Shown piece after piece: positions 22,323 to 35,475 of a stretch of DNA of 64,000 nt (position 1 is its first letter; every line of letters begins with the position of its first letter). The DNA comes from Aspidiotus rigidus (lineage: Eukaryota; Arthropoda; Insecta; Hemiptera; Diaspididae), in the NCBI GenBank assembly GCA_035079385.1, contig JAVHKY010000003.1:15969001-16033000 (forward strand), in the 5' to 3' direction. The notes beneath the pieces were generated by a model. It worked only from the letters and a program-made list of their open reading frames with translations. It was not told the origin of the DNA and made no database searches. Made by a program: the position numbers and the translations under genes.

Positions 22323-23259
22323 TTTCGTTTTTATTAAAATTTATGTTTAAATTCCTGTGATCGAAGTACATATTTATTTATTTATTTTTTTCTTTCTGTC
22401 CAATGACGCTTGTTCCTAATCGTGATGTTTTCATTTTCATACTTTTGTGCTCACTTAGTGTTATATAATCGTGTTGTTGAATAAAATACCAACTTGAATT
22501 TCTTAACTGTTTTATTACATTATTGCCCGAAGGATAAATTACAATTTCGTACAAAATATACGTAATTTTCGCGTTACCTAACTCAAATATATCATACTAA
22601 GCAAAACTACGAGATGGCAAGTACAGTTTACCATTCTTTTTACTGAACTGGATTCTGCTAATAGATTTACACGTGGAAGAGAAAAAATTAGTTGAGAACA
22701 CTGCAATAAATATAAAAATGCGTTAGAAGTTCAAATAAATTGATCGATGATGAACGATAGTATAAAATAAGATATAAACCTGTAAACTTCCAAGTTAAAC
22801 AATATTCGCGAATTCTCTCATGAATCTGTTTTGTCATGTTGGTTTGAGAAATTTTCGCAGTTATCTTTCAGTGATCTATTATTTTTCCTAAGTTTCTTGA
22901 CTGCTTCGATGAACAGGTTAAATATTATAATATAGTCGAAGGACCGTCGAAGATGGCTTTTAGGACATTTATGACGCTAAAAATATAAATAAATCTTGGA
23001 GCCCTGGTTTTCCTTTACTACTTCAATTGATACGAGTTCAACGACGATGGCTGCCACGACTTTTATAAAAATAATAAAAATAACGATAATCTGAAAAATC
23101 ACACCTACTAAGAATTTCTTCTAATGCACGTAATTGCATTCGTTCATGAACATTGCTTAATATTTCTACCAGTAAATGGATATAGTCTTAATTGTAATAT
23201 TTAATAAAAAAACACTGTTCACATTAATGATATCCGTGGAACAGGAAATATTTTTCTTC
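22323..23259. other. Convergent intergenic region, Twinkle and BAG6 3' ends
   Basis: Contains the Twinkle 3' UTR with AATAAA near 22,480-22,485. On the minus strand it contains the BAG6 3' UTR immediately after the stop at 23,260-23,262. No additional gene is seen. Confidence 0.5.
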
Positions 23260-26200
23260 TCACTTGTCCATAAAATATTTCGTACTGTCGGGGAAACGAT
23301 GAGGCAGAAATTCGGACTGTTGCACGATATTTTCACGAACATTTTCCTTCAGTTCTTCTTTAACTATTTCTGTAAGACTCTCTTCGCTCGTGTTCGGCTC
23401 AGTTATGTGGTTGGTAATAGTACTAATAGGAGCCGAAAGACCAGCCGTATTCATTGACGTCGTAATATTATCTGGGAAAATATGAATAGTATTACGCGAA
23501 ACGAAATAAATAACAGGAATGAAATATTTCAAGTACCGGACTCCCTCAAATTAATAAGATTTTTAATTTGTTTAAAATTGTACATGATGGAGTTTCAAAA
23601 GATTTAAAAAGTAGTTCAACCTTATAACTCACCTGTAATTAACTGATCACTCTCTTGGATATCGGGTTTACTTTTCTTGATCAATTTCCTCCGTTTAGTT
23701 GGCATCCCGGAAAGATATGCGTCACTGAACGGAGGTTGACTACCTTGTCGGCGAAGTCTATGAATATCTCTGGTAATAATTGGTACCCATTCCTAAAATA
23801 CATACATTATGTTTACGACCACTCACAAATGTTCAATTAGGTATCATTAGGAGTGATCCTCACGGAGGGAAAAGTTCGGTGCCAATCTTCTGAATTCAAA
23901 ACAACCGCAGGTAACTGCTCAGCAGGAGGAACGTTCGAAACTGACGAAGACTGGTCAGTGTTTTCGTTTACAGCTTGCTCAGATGAAACGGGGGCCATTT
24001 CCGAAGTGGCTGACATGTAGGAAGATTCCGACGACGATGACGATTGAACCGCGTCCTCCACCTCCATTGGTTGAGGTTGCTGGAATTCATTTGCGATTAG
24101 ATAAAATAACTAAAATTCGCATGTAAGCCATTCTGCAGGGTCGCTGCGATGCGTCACGAAAAGAGGGTATAGGACAAAACGTCATGCGAAATTGTATATC
24201 TGAAATTAGCTCCATCGGCTCAAAAATATTTTTGTTCTGATCCGCCGATGAGTGTTTAGCATTGCTGCAGTTCTTCAGAATCCACTAACATGCGAATATT
24301 GAATGAAAATTCGTTTCCATCAATCAGAGTGACAATAGTCTTACCTGGCCGCCGGTATTCGTTTCTTTAAAACTAGTGATTGTAGCCGTAGCAACTGTGC
24401 ATTCGACTGGTATAATTGGTGGCAACCGATAAACGACATAGTGTCTCATAAATGTTGGCAAATTATCGGGTTGGCTGATTTTCGAATACAGGATTACATG
24501 ATTAATTAGGTCTTTCCTCAACCAACGCTCAAATTCTTCATCGTGCGGTAGACTTTTAATTAATTCTTCCTGAAGGAAAAATAAAGAAAAACTTTTTTCT
24601 CAGGCAGCCCTTTGGTAAAATGTTTAAGAAAGAAGAGACATAATGGGAAGATTAGGCAACTTACAATTACAGCACCGAGAACTTTTCTAATTTGAACACT
24701 TTTATCGTCTCCGGAAATGCAATGTACAAACAGAGTCAGCAGTCGAGCAACGTAGAAATGGAAACGTTTACAAAATTTTCTGAATTCATTATCACTTAAA
24801 TCTATAAACAAGAGCAAATGATTTAACCAAATATCCTACTAATGATGATAATTGAAAACTAAGCGTTACACATTGGTAATATCTACCTTCAGATGTGACG
24901 TATTCAATTAATTCCGGAACACTATCGTGATTAAACTTGCATATAGTTGATACTAGATCAATTTCTTGCTTGACACAGTCTGAATCCTATGGTTGAAGCA
25001 ATTGAATTGTACAATCAGGGCACATCAAAAGAAATTTATGACACCAATCATAAGCTTACCAACAAGTTCTTCATTCGGTACAAATCATTATTGACGAGAA
25101 TATTGACTATTTTCAACAAGCTATTCTCGTCATCACTCATTACATTTCGGTGTTCAATCAAAAACGATCTCATGCGTTGACGAATGGACGACGTGAGCTC
25201 GCTTAGGTCTACGTTGCCTCCTCTCACAATTTCTTTGAATGATGAATTATTTGTCTGGAATTTTATATGAAGAATTCATAACTGCTTCATTTTTAGAGGC
25301 TTAGACAGTATTGAGATGATTAAGTTGAGAAAATGTAGCACGTTCAATAATGTTTCTACTCCGGGTCATTCAACGTGTTTACCAAAAATAATAATTAACT
25401 TACAATTGATTTGAATACATCCAAGAATGATGCCTCTTGATCTTCAACATATAGGGGAAATTTATTTGTAGATTCGCTCTTCGGTGATTCGGATATTTTA
25501 ATCTAAAAGAAAATATGACGAACGAACGATGGAGAGGTAAAAATTGTAATGAGAGAGAACTATTTTAATAAGGTAAAATTATAAACTTACATTTGAGTGA
25601 CGCAAATCTTCTTTTTTCATCATTGAAAGAAAATGCTGAAACAAAAACAGAATAAGTTGGAATGTTTCAGCGCGCGAATTGCATACGTTACTAAAGATTA
25701 GTTAACTCAAAAACCAACATATGAATCCGACATCTTGAAGGAAACATGTAAGTAATGATGTTCAACAACTTTAAAAATACCAGAAAGGACCTAGCAATAA
25801 AAGGGCGAGCTATCTTTTTTAAAGTGTGTCTACTTATTATTGTATGTACTCCGACGATAAATAGACTGGAATGAAAGTTGACTTCAATTTAGATGACCAT
25901 ATCAATGGATATAACTAAGGCTACAAAATGAAAGGGAAAAAGAGATGCTCCTCTCCAGCTTCAAACCACACGAAAAAGAGACAGAAATTTGAACAATTTT
26001 CTTTGTTTCGTCGTTGCCTCTCTCTTTGATTAATGTAGGTTTGAACACCAATAGTCGCATTTGAAGTTTCAAGACTGATCGAACGTGTTTTTGGTATTAA
26101 TTTACCAAAATTCATACGCAAAAGGAAGACTTCCCTCTATCCATAATACTAAATAGCTCTTTATGAACATGAAAATAATAATCTAAGCTTCTAAATCTAC

Positions 26201-29200
26201 GCCAAAGTAAGTACGGTTCATAACAATGCTCCGAATTTGCTTACTTTTAAAGTTCGATTACTTTTCATTTCATTTGAATTTCCTTTGTTTTCAGTCTTCG
26301 GAGAACGCTCCTGTGTTGCGAAAATGAATATTTCTATCAAATATTTTTCAAAATCAAGAGGAATGAAATACAGATTTTTGAAACCCTAACCATATTTTCA
26401 TCATCCGAAGATGAAATTGGAGCAGGAGACAAGGGAGGAGACGATGATGCTGATGATGTGGATGTGGACGACGAAGGAGATAAGACTGATCGTTCGTCAC
26501 TATTTGTAGTAGCAGCATTGACACTATTCACTCGTCTTGATCTCCTTGATGCTGTTTGCGCTCGTCTTCGTCTTGACGCTGTCGATGTTTGTCTATCATT
26601 CGATTCTGGTTGGTTCATCATAGGGTTTGGCACGATATTAGTCTATTTTAAGGGTAAACAAAAAAGATGGAATTTATTTCAACTTTTTTAAATCAAATAA
26701 GTTTCAAATCTCAATAGCTAAGATACTAGCCTGTATGTTATTAGGTAAAGAATCTATTTCGATATGTATCGCTCCAGGGAAAATGGTATTCACGTTTGAA
26801 CTCAGCTGAATGCGAGCTCTGGCTGATGATCGTCGATCAGCTGGAAAAAACAAATCATAATTGGCAATTTATTGACGGTGAATTTGACATTGAAAGAAAT
26901 AACAAACATTTTCTTACACTCATTCTGCGAGTTATTGCCGTCATTAGAGTCTCTTCTGACCATCACATTACCGATATTGAAACCAGGGAATAAATTAGAA
27001 AATAGATTAGTAAAATTACGCGACATTTCTGGAATACTAAAATTGCCGTCAGATCCTTGAGGGTGTGAATCATCAAGAGCAGGTTCCGCGTTGTTTTCTC
27101 GAGAAGCTGGCTGGTCTCGTTCGGGGGTAGTTGTTTGAGATGAATTTTGTTGGGTTTGAGATGACTGAGAAGATTGATTCGATGATAAATTTTGGCTATT
27201 CGAATTATTAGCAGCATTCGTATTTCGAGCATTACTGGCACGGGACAAAACCGGTTGAATATGATGAGAGTGACATGGTAAGAACGGGTCAAAGGTCCGT
27301 GATACCGCTAAAAATTGACGCAAAAAGATCAAAACTGTTAACAAGTTTGTTCAAATGAAGTCGAGTATTGAATAAGAAATTTCAACTTGCAAATAATTAC
27401 CAGTGATATCTAATTCGATCGAGCGCTCCGTAGCGTTATTTTGAGATTGATTACCCTCTCCATTAGAAGTCTGATTTGTATTACTGTTGGACGCAGTCGT
27501 ATTCTCATTTGAATTACTGGCGCCATTCGGTTGTCTAGTTCTGTCAGTTGTATTTGATCTCGAAGCTCTTGGTGAATGGCGGAATTGATTTATAATTCCG
27601 AACATGTTATGGAGTACTTCAGCGGGTACTATGCCAGCTCTCCAGCGTTGATTTGTTCCTTCAAAAATTAGATTTATTAAGGATTGCGACGGGAAATTTT
27701 TTTCTTCCTGTAATGAAAATGTTCGATAATGTTCTGTACTCACCATTGCCGAGTGCTGCAGCAATATTATCGTCGTTTGGAGCGAGAATTGTAGCCTCCA
27801 TAGAATTAATCCGAATACCTTCTGGTAATATACCTTCTGGCATGGACTGAATAACGTACGTATTCCCACTTCTCCCACGAACAGTAACACCAGGACCGCC
27901 ATTATTCGGTTCATTAATAGGTATCTCTGTAGAATTTAAAAATGAGTCACAAATTTTCTCCAGACCTGATTGAAACATTCATTTTGGGATCAAGAATATT
28001 ACCGATGCCAACCGGTTCACTGACATCCATATTCTCAGGAATCACCTCTTCTTGATTGTCCTGCATGTTAGTCGTGTCAGCCTCTTCAATAACAACCTCC
28101 ACGGTTGGAGTTGCTGCATTGCGATTCATCTCTTCGTTTTCCTGAACTCCTGCATCGGGTGGCCTCGTCGTAGCGTTATTACTTGTCTCCGGATCAGAAG
28201 AGGGGGCGGTTGATGTGCTACGCGAAACAGCTAACACAGGGGAACGAATAATACGTCCACGAGGAGTGCCACGTAAAACAGTAGCATGCTGTTGTTGGAC
28301 AAGAACAGGTCGGCAACGTAAAGTTCTGGGAGGAGGTTGACTGAAATCACACATTATATCACTCAATGAATGATAAATGTGCGCAAAATAATGCATGAGT
28401 TGTGATACCGAATTATAGAGAAACTGAACTTGTTGTTCTGTGTGCGTCGTCTGCACCTACAAGGATTACAATAAATATCGAATTGTAATATCTAATTACA
28501 CACCAAAAGGATTAAATTCATTCATTGACAATAATAAATTAGTACTCACATCAGGACCAAAAGCAGTATCTTGAAGAAGATACTGCCGTAACAGTCTCAT
28601 AAAAGGAATAAGACGCACTTGAGCATGTAGAACAGCTCCCATGATAGTGGCCATCATTGGTGTCCTAGAACTGCGTCGGCGATTAGCGTCATCCCTATTG
28701 ACTCCAGTACTTGCGTTGTTATCAGTCTCCCTGCAGAAATATATTGCGGTGACGTGAGAAAATTGTTGAAGAACAAAACTTTACTAGAAAACAACAAAGC
28801 CTCACGTATGATTATTGGTTGATGTTTCAGTTGTCGGATCATCAACTGGCGTTTGATCAGACGACGGTATACCATTCGACAGTGTCGGGTCAGGCATTTC
28901 GACTCCGTCATCGGCACCCACGTTCTCCGCTACTGAATCTGGTTGAGTATCTAAAGCATAATAAAAATTAACGGTGTTGAAAGAAAATTCACGTACAATA
29001 ATTTGTAGAAATTAAGCGAATATGAAAAAATTCTAAAAGACTGTCGTTCAATGACATACTTGGCAGTTCGATTCGTATTTCAACGTCATGTTGTTCAAGT
29101 CCAGTACCGTTAACAGAATTATTCATATCTTCAGCTCTGAAAGAATGATTAATATGAAAATATCAACACGCATGAGCACATATCTTCTCATTTCCAAGGA

Positions 29201-30004
29201 ATATGATAAACACAAACATGTTACTAGACCCTGATCGTGATTGTGCTTGATTCGCTGGTTCTTGATTGATACCAAAATAATTTCCATTTTCTAATTGGTT
29301 GATGATATTGACCGCTCTGCGCAGTAAGTTTCTGGCAACTACCAACCGACTTACGGATAAATTGGTTCTGGGATGAAGAAATAATCCTGAAGTTGAATTA
29401 AAATCACTAGAGATTAGTATTTCCTTTAGTTGCATTAAGATGAAAATTGACGCGTGGATTTTTCACAGTACCTCCATCCACAATATCTGAAGGGAACGCC
29501 ATCGCACCCAAGTACATAGTACCGGTAGGTTCCAATCGACGCCCTGGGTGAGGCCCGTTGGGGTTAATATTATTACTATTATTGGGATTAGGCGTGTCAT
29601 TGTTTCCATAAGCACTAGAAGGTGGAGGGCGTTGAACAACATGTATTACCTTACCGTTAACGTCTGTAATAAATTACCTTTCATAACTATCGGAGACTTC
29701 AAATGCATCACAGAACTGACAATATTACCAGCAGGATATACTCACCACAGTCGGCTAATTTCATTTCATTTTGTAGAATCTGACCCAAATAGATACATCT
29801 TTGAGCCTCGCTGGGAATTTGTATAGTTTCAGCTATGTGTTCTTTCAACTGTTCGACGGTATACTGTGGAAACGATTCATAAAAATAATACAATTCATCA
29901 ATGCAAACATAATCCTAAACTGGTCATCTAATTATAGTTACTTCATTGGGCACAGTAAATTGATGATTCTGGGCATCTAGCGTTTTCACAGTCAATTCGA
30001 TCAT
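23260..30004 (-). CDS. BAG6: BAG6 (Scythe / BAT3), 22 coding exons
   Basis: Cytosolic and nuclear chaperone that holds hydrophobic proteins, feeds tail-anchored proteins to the GET/TRC pathway with GET4 and UBL4A, and triages rejects for ubiquitination. The minus-strand exons, all phase-consistent, are 29942-30004, 29746-29863, 29472-29663, 29225-29386, 29060-29134, 28806-28950, 28550-28730, 28003-28456, 27744-27926, 27401-27658, 26918-27307, 26731-26840, 26391-26642, 25591-25635, 25404-25502, 25060-25254, 24887-24986, 24665-24801, 24345-24569, 23864-24079, 23633-23792 and 23260-23471, giving about 1,323 aa. An N-terminal ubiquitin-like domain ([14 protein letters not shown], then [19 protein letters not shown]) is followed by HVVQRPPPS and long Asn/Gln/Ser/Pro-rich linkers. 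The C-terminus keeps the diagnostic [31 protein letters not shown] (nuclear signal and GET4-binding region) and [12 protein letters not shown]. Exon 12 needs a GC donor, and exon 5 has two adjacent acceptor choices. Confidence 0.93.
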
Positions 30005-30930
30005 CGTGACAAGATAGGCCAATGGACAACTGAAATGATGAAATACATAAAGCGTTGTGGGTTAGTTGCAGGTATTGTAAAATTTGAATTCTTCACAAGT
30101 TGGAATAAATGAGGGGAAAAAATACCAATATGAAATACTACAATGGACGGAAGCAATGGACACTTTCTGGAATGGTGAAAAAATAGGCTTCTGAGTGTAA
30201 CGTTGAAATAACATTTATAGGATACGTCATCGGAAACATCGAAACGCAACGCGCATTAGGGAAGTAAGCATTTTTAGAAATAACAAATTATTATGATGTA
30301 GATGAAAACTAAGGATTTGTATTTCATATTTACTTGTATATTGAATTACTCTACTTACCCGGAATTTCAAATCAGACAAAACGCCTAAAATTCAACTGCA
30401 GATCATCGATAAAATTAGTGGGATAGTAATAGGAAGGAAGAATTCATCGTTTGGTATTAATTTTCAGTTGTTTAAGTTTTTCGTGATAAAGCCAGAAATC
30501 CGAAGTCCGCTCTCTGCTGAACTACAAAAAAAAAAATCCATATGAAAACGTGACAGCATGCGAATAATCGTGTCCGTGACCCATCGATTGAATAGACGTG
30601 GAGCGCTGCTATGCTCAGACTATAGCCTTGCTGCTGCTGGCTGCGTCTTGTTTGTTGTGAACGAGAATGGTGGTCCATAATACCTACGCAGAGGCTATGT
30701 GAAAACAATTATGGCCGCCTGTGAATACCTGTGTGAAAATCGCATAAATACATCCGCTGTTCATTTCGGGTCAATGACGTCATACGTTAGTAGACATGGC
30801 TGATACAAAATACCAGTGCAACCAATGTTTTAAATTCGAAAATGCCCCTGTATGCAGGGTTCATATGCCAATGCATCCAGTATTCACAGACTGAAAAACA
30901 GATGCAAGACTGAATTTTTGTTGTCAAAGT
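30005..30930. other. BAG6 upstream region
   Basis: About 0.9 kb upstream of the BAG6 start on the minus strand. It should hold the 5' UTR, perhaps with a noncoding exon, and the promoter. No TATA element could be assigned. No other gene is evident. Confidence 0.35.
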
Positions 30931-30931
30931 A

Positions 30932-31321
30932 ATGTTCGAAACACCTCGTCGTTTAAAACAATTTATTTTTTTTTTACAAACTTCATTCTATTATCACCAT
31001 AATGCCAATGCGCGCCATTTCCTTTCTGGGCTGGCTCAAGTATTTGCCATGCGAGCTTTGGAAGTAAGTTATTTTATAAATTTGCTTAATTTGATGGGTT
31101 CAATGAACCGATGTTCTTCCAATACTATTACTTCTAGCAAACAACTCGCAGGATACCGACAGTCGTTTGGATTTGACACCAATGAAGCCAGTATTAGACG
31201 CGTAACGGTCGATGAAATTATGCGGGATTATAGTGCCGGATTCGATATTACCTCCAGCACATTAGATCTGATACAGAAACACGTACGTCCATGGCTTGTA
31301 ATGATTAGTAAGTTATTTTAA
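30932..31321 (+). CDS. Unrecognised exon-like open frame
   Basis: I do not recognise this protein. The frame gives a segment containing HFLSGLAQVFAMRALE that runs into GTAAGT at about 31,062. A second segment of about 57 codons begins after a TTCTAG acceptor-like site at 31,138 (KQLAGYRQSFGFDTNEAS, then VDEIMRDYSAGFDITSSTLD) and ends ATGATTA followed by GTAAGT at about 31,309. So it could be two exons of a plus-strand gene or mobile element, or one chance frame. The second segment is the first of three tandem copies, and the next two carry stops. Confidence 0.35.
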   Translation: MFETPRRLKQFIFFLQTSFYYHHNANARHFLSGLAQVFAMRALEVSYFINLLNLMGSMNRCSSNTITSSKQLAGYRQSFGFDTNEASIRRVTVDEIMRDYSAGFDITSSTLDLIQKHVRPWLVMISKLF

Positions 31322-31800
31322 TAATTCAAAGCATCAAAGTTCTTTCAATACTATTACTTTTAGCAAACAACTCGTACGATACCGACAGTCGTCTGGATTT
31401 CTCACCAATGAAGCCATTATTAGATGTACCGTCTATGTGGCTCAAATGCCTGCATCCACAAAATGCGTAGCGGTTGACGAAATTATGCGGAATTGAAGTA
31501 CCGGATTCAATATTACTTACAGCACATCAGATCTGATACAGAAACACGTACGTCCATGGCTTGCAATGATTAGTAAGTTATTTTAATAATTCAAAGGATT
31601 AAAGTTCTTTCAATACCATTACTTTTAGCAAACAACTCGCACGATACCGACAGTCGTCTGGATTTCTAACCAATGAAGCCAGTATTAGATGAACCATCTA
31701 TATGGCTCAAATGCCCGCATACACGAAATGCATAACGGTTGACAAAATTATGCGAGATTAATGTATCAGTTTTCGTACACAAACACGTACGTCCAAGAAA
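31110..31800 (+). repeat. Three tandem copies of an exon-like block, two decayed
   Basis: The string starting tactattacttctagcaaac at about 31,124 recurs from about 31,350 and about 31,615 with modest divergence. Each copy has the acceptor-like ttag/ctag before CAAACAACTCG. The first two share the end ATGATTAGTAAGTTATTTT, a good splice donor context. Copy 1 is open through the exon-like part. Copies 2 and 3 contain an extra segment of about 40 bp (ctatgtggctcaaatgcc) and in-frame stops. Copy 3 merges into the large inverted-repeat arm. Confidence 0.7.
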
Positions 31801-33699
31801 TGGTCCAAAATATAGATAGCTCGTAAGTCTACAAAAGTTATTGACAATTGGCCTTTGATATAAAGTATTGATTGTAATCCTTGAATTAGATATGAGAATG
31901 CATACCTGCACACTTACGGTATCATGAGCACTCTGAGGAAAGCAAGAAAGACAATGACGACCACGTTTACGGTGAAGTTGCAGGCAAAGATGTACGAACC
32001 ATTGGTTGAAAAGTCTTATCCGAGGTGAGTATGAAAACATAAAACGTTCAACGAGAAAGCCTTCAATTTCATCTCAAACCCTACTCATAGAGTTTTTTAC
32101 TTATTTACTATTCAGTTTGTGATTTCTTCCGAACGATCTGCTCATAAGGAGAATTGAACCAACTGTGAAAAACAAAAAGAACTCACAAAACAGAAAATAT
32201 CTAAAAACCCAAGAGTTCGAGGGCGGACAGTAATTTTCAGGTCGAATTCCATAACACAGAAGAATGAGATATTATATTGGCCGATGTTCGTGATATCGAA
32301 TTTGGAGACAATCCATCACAAGTCCGACTGATGAAAGTGAGATATTCCAAAATCTTATGACTGTTAATTAATTATTGTTTCTTTTTACCACTTATTTGCG
32401 TTCTCAAGAAAATAGAAAAGTCGAGTTACTCCGTATTTCGAATGGACATGAAGATTACTTTTGTTTCGTGTTTCTTGTTTTGGGTTGAGTCTGTGATGGT
32501 TCATGATTGGGTAACGTTTTCGCTAATTTCATTGGATCCCAAGCCTAGTCTACAAAACTTGAATATTATTCCATACTATTCACAAATTTTTGTTTACAAA
32601 AAAAGGAATTGAAGCTTTTTGATATCTGGTTCAGTGGGAATATTTTTAGTACCATTCAAGTGTCAATCATTTTTCAAATAAGTGGAGTCGTTCTTTGATC
32701 GCGTTCACTCATCATGCACCTACAATGTTTATAAAATTTTGATGAGAAATTCGAATTGGTTTTTCGGTTCTGCTGTGCTGTTGCAGTGCCATTCGAAGGC
32801 TAAATATTAATTTGCTATCGAATTTTTTTCAGTTTGGAGTCAACTAATCTTGAAAGTTTTATGTTAATTCAATTGTTTCATCACGTTAATAACTAATTTT
32901 TTTCCATATACGTGAACTGGTTTTTTACGTTCAGTTTTCAGAAGATAAAATTTGCCTCAGATATGTGTATTCAATTACTGTTTTCATTTTTTCATTATTT
33001 GCATTCATGTTGTCTGTATCTCAATTGTGCATTTATACTTTGTTTTCCCCCGTATGGAAATTCTGCCTCCTCCCCATCAAAATTGAAAATAATTTTAGCT
33101 GGTCTCGCAGTTCTAATTGGAGTTCCGCCTTCCATATCTGAAATTTCAATTAAATATAGGTAAAAACACTAGATCTTGCGTTGTTTCAATATTGAATTGT
33201 TCCAGATTGTTTATCATTGTACTGGCAGCAGTTAATTATTTTAACCGTAAAAGTATGATAAAACTCGAGAATGCAATGTACTCAAAAAGTAAAATATAAC
33301 TTCTGTCCGGGCAAAGCCTTTTTAATTTTTTTTTTTTTTTTTAATTTTACAAGTTCTTGCCTGTATTTGGGTTTTAAGCTTGATGGTGAATCAAATATAG
33401 ATGCGTTGGATCTAATTTCCTATGTTTAGATGAGAGATGTTGTTTTGAAAGGATGGAGGTCATCGGCGAGAGTTGTTTAAATGGATGGTAAAATCTGATG
33501 GGTTCGGCAGAGAGGACCTGAAGATAGGCTTGCAAAATGTGGGTGGCTGTTACAAGAGAACTGAGATTATGGTATACACATGATGACGAAGATGCGTTTT
33601 CTTTATTATTGAAAAAAACGACGATTTCAGCCAAGCAATTGAAATGTCTTCTTCCTTATCTCCAAGTTTTATTCCCAACCATTTTTTTTTTTTTAATTG

Positions 33700-34020
33700 T
33701 TTAAGTACTCAATATGGTCCTTTGTATGGTGTTTCAAGCGGGCGTTGGACTCTTCCTACTCTTACGTAAACATGTGTTACATCCTTAAGATCTGAATGGA
33801 CAAATATTTTTTTCCCCTTTGCAGACGTTGAGGAAAACTGGATGTAAATTTTGGAAGACGTGGCAAAATTTTTAGACATACTCATGAAAGTCAACTATCT
33901 TGCCCTCCTCCGTATTTTTTATGAAATCCCCAGGTAGCCTTAGGGTGATTTCCAAAGCAAACTCTGCACAAGATGTCCCTGAATTGTCTTTAGGGGCGGC
34001 GTGAAGTCTCAATAATTCCC
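33700..34020 (-). pseudogene. Gypsy-like integrase C-terminal remnant (left arm)
   Basis: The minus strand reads LLRLHAAPKDNSGTSCAEF, then ITLRLPGDFI, then, in a shifted frame, THVYVRVGRVQRPLETPYKG with YEVLK. This matches the end of Ty3/Gypsy pol, where the integrase C-terminal region has a conserved (S/T)HV(F/Y)VR-x5-(K/R)PL-x-PPY-x-GPY pattern. A stop and frameshift near the middle destroy the frame. The same break is found in the right-arm copy. Confidence 0.8.
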
Positions 34021-34601
34021 TATTTGAGACTGCTTATTTCGATTATACCGTCGACCTCGGATTTACACCCAGTTGTCTTTATGTGTTGTCCTTCAGACAA
34101 TTTATTTGTAATTGTAATATCTCCCAACAAGTGAAAAATTTCTTGCATTTTATTATTAAATTGTTTATTGCTCGTATTGTCACTATCTTTATTATTTTAA
34201 TCATGAAATCAACCTTTTCAGGATTTCCTTGATCTATGACAACCGAATTAATGATGACCATGCAGTCAGCAATGTGTACCACAAGAACATTGGCTGCAAC
34301 GCGAGTAGTCCGATGGAAGAGAACGTTATCATTTTGATAGATTGTCATACCACAATTTCACATAATATTATAAACTTATTTTGCGTGTACTTCTCTTGTA
34401 GTTCACAGAATTTCAATATAAAATCAAATGAACCTATAATTGAATAGTATTCTTCATTTGCATTATCATTTTTTTCTCTTTCAAAAGTTTATTTACTCAG
34501 TAAAGTAGGTAAATGAGATTTCCTATGTTGATAGAAAGTTGATTGATATAAACGTAGTTCACACCTATTTTAAAAAAAGACCATTATGTGACTGTGCTAA
34601 A

Positions 34602-35475
34602 TAGTCCAGTAAAATTAGCCATTGTAATAAACAATAAATGGTACTGAAGCGAAATTTGGAAAAGTTGTTGGGAACTTTCTGGTGAGTCTTTTCCCGAGTT
34701 TCCCCAACATTCCGGGTGGCTACAGCGCGTGACAAGTCCGTATGTAAGAATCTAGATCAGGTATACCACGCGACGCGAGTCACCTATTACATTATTTTCG
34801 TTGGTACCAGTAAGTCGTAGATAGGAATTATTATAAAAAAAAATGAATAATGATAAGTAAGAAAAGATAAATTTCATTTTAATCCTTTGTAAACTCAAAA
34901 ATTCTCAATTTTACATGCTTTTGTAACTGACTTTCTACTTGTAAGTATTGAAAAATAAAAAGATTAGAAAATGGAAAATAAATTATGGTATTGATTATAA
35001 AGTGTTGATGTCCTCGCAAAATAGTAGATGAAGAATCTATACCCAACCACATTAATTTGTTCCCGGGCCACTCGACGCGCAGAAACAATAACTCGCATTT
35101 TTGTATGGTAGAACACAATGTGCTGCGCAAATCAATGTCAATTATACAGAGTAGTAAGAGGTGTTCACTTGTCACGCGCTGTAGCGGCGTAACAGTGCAT
35201 ACAGAAAAAATATGTAGAGAGCTTTTTTATAGGAAATTTTACGAGGAACAATTTTTGTTTGAACTTTTTTTCTCTAAAATCATTTGTTTGCGAATGAGAG
35301 CTAGAAAATTAACAAAAATTCTTCTTTGTACCCCCCCTGGGAAAAGCTCCACCCGGAATGTTGGGGAAACTTGGGAAAAGACTCACCAGAAAGTTCCCAA
35401 CAAGTTTTCCAAGTTTCGCTTCTGTACCATTTATTGTTTTTTTCGACCTTTAAAATGGCTAATTTTACTGGACTA
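34602..35475. mobile_element. 874-bp long-TIR element inserted in the left arm
   Basis: It begins TAGTCCAGTAAAATTAGCCA and ends with the reverse complement. The terminal inverted repeats run about 130 bp with small gaps, and an inner inverted pair (ctacagcgcgtgacaag at about 34,722 and its complement at about 35,169) extends the symmetry. Both flanks show aaa. The right duplication arm at about 60,915-60,925 reads straight through (gctaaatgagc), so it is an empty site. No transposase is present, so this is a non-autonomous DNA transposon. A 3-bp target would fit a PIF/Harbinger or CACTA type, but the family is not proven. Confidence 0.85.

Noticed and set aside
27661..27978. Read-through frame from BAG6 exon 9 into a stop (105 aa)
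   Set aside because: The frame runs through a good donor (GTGAGT at 27,743). Splicing to 27,658 restores the long conserved frame.
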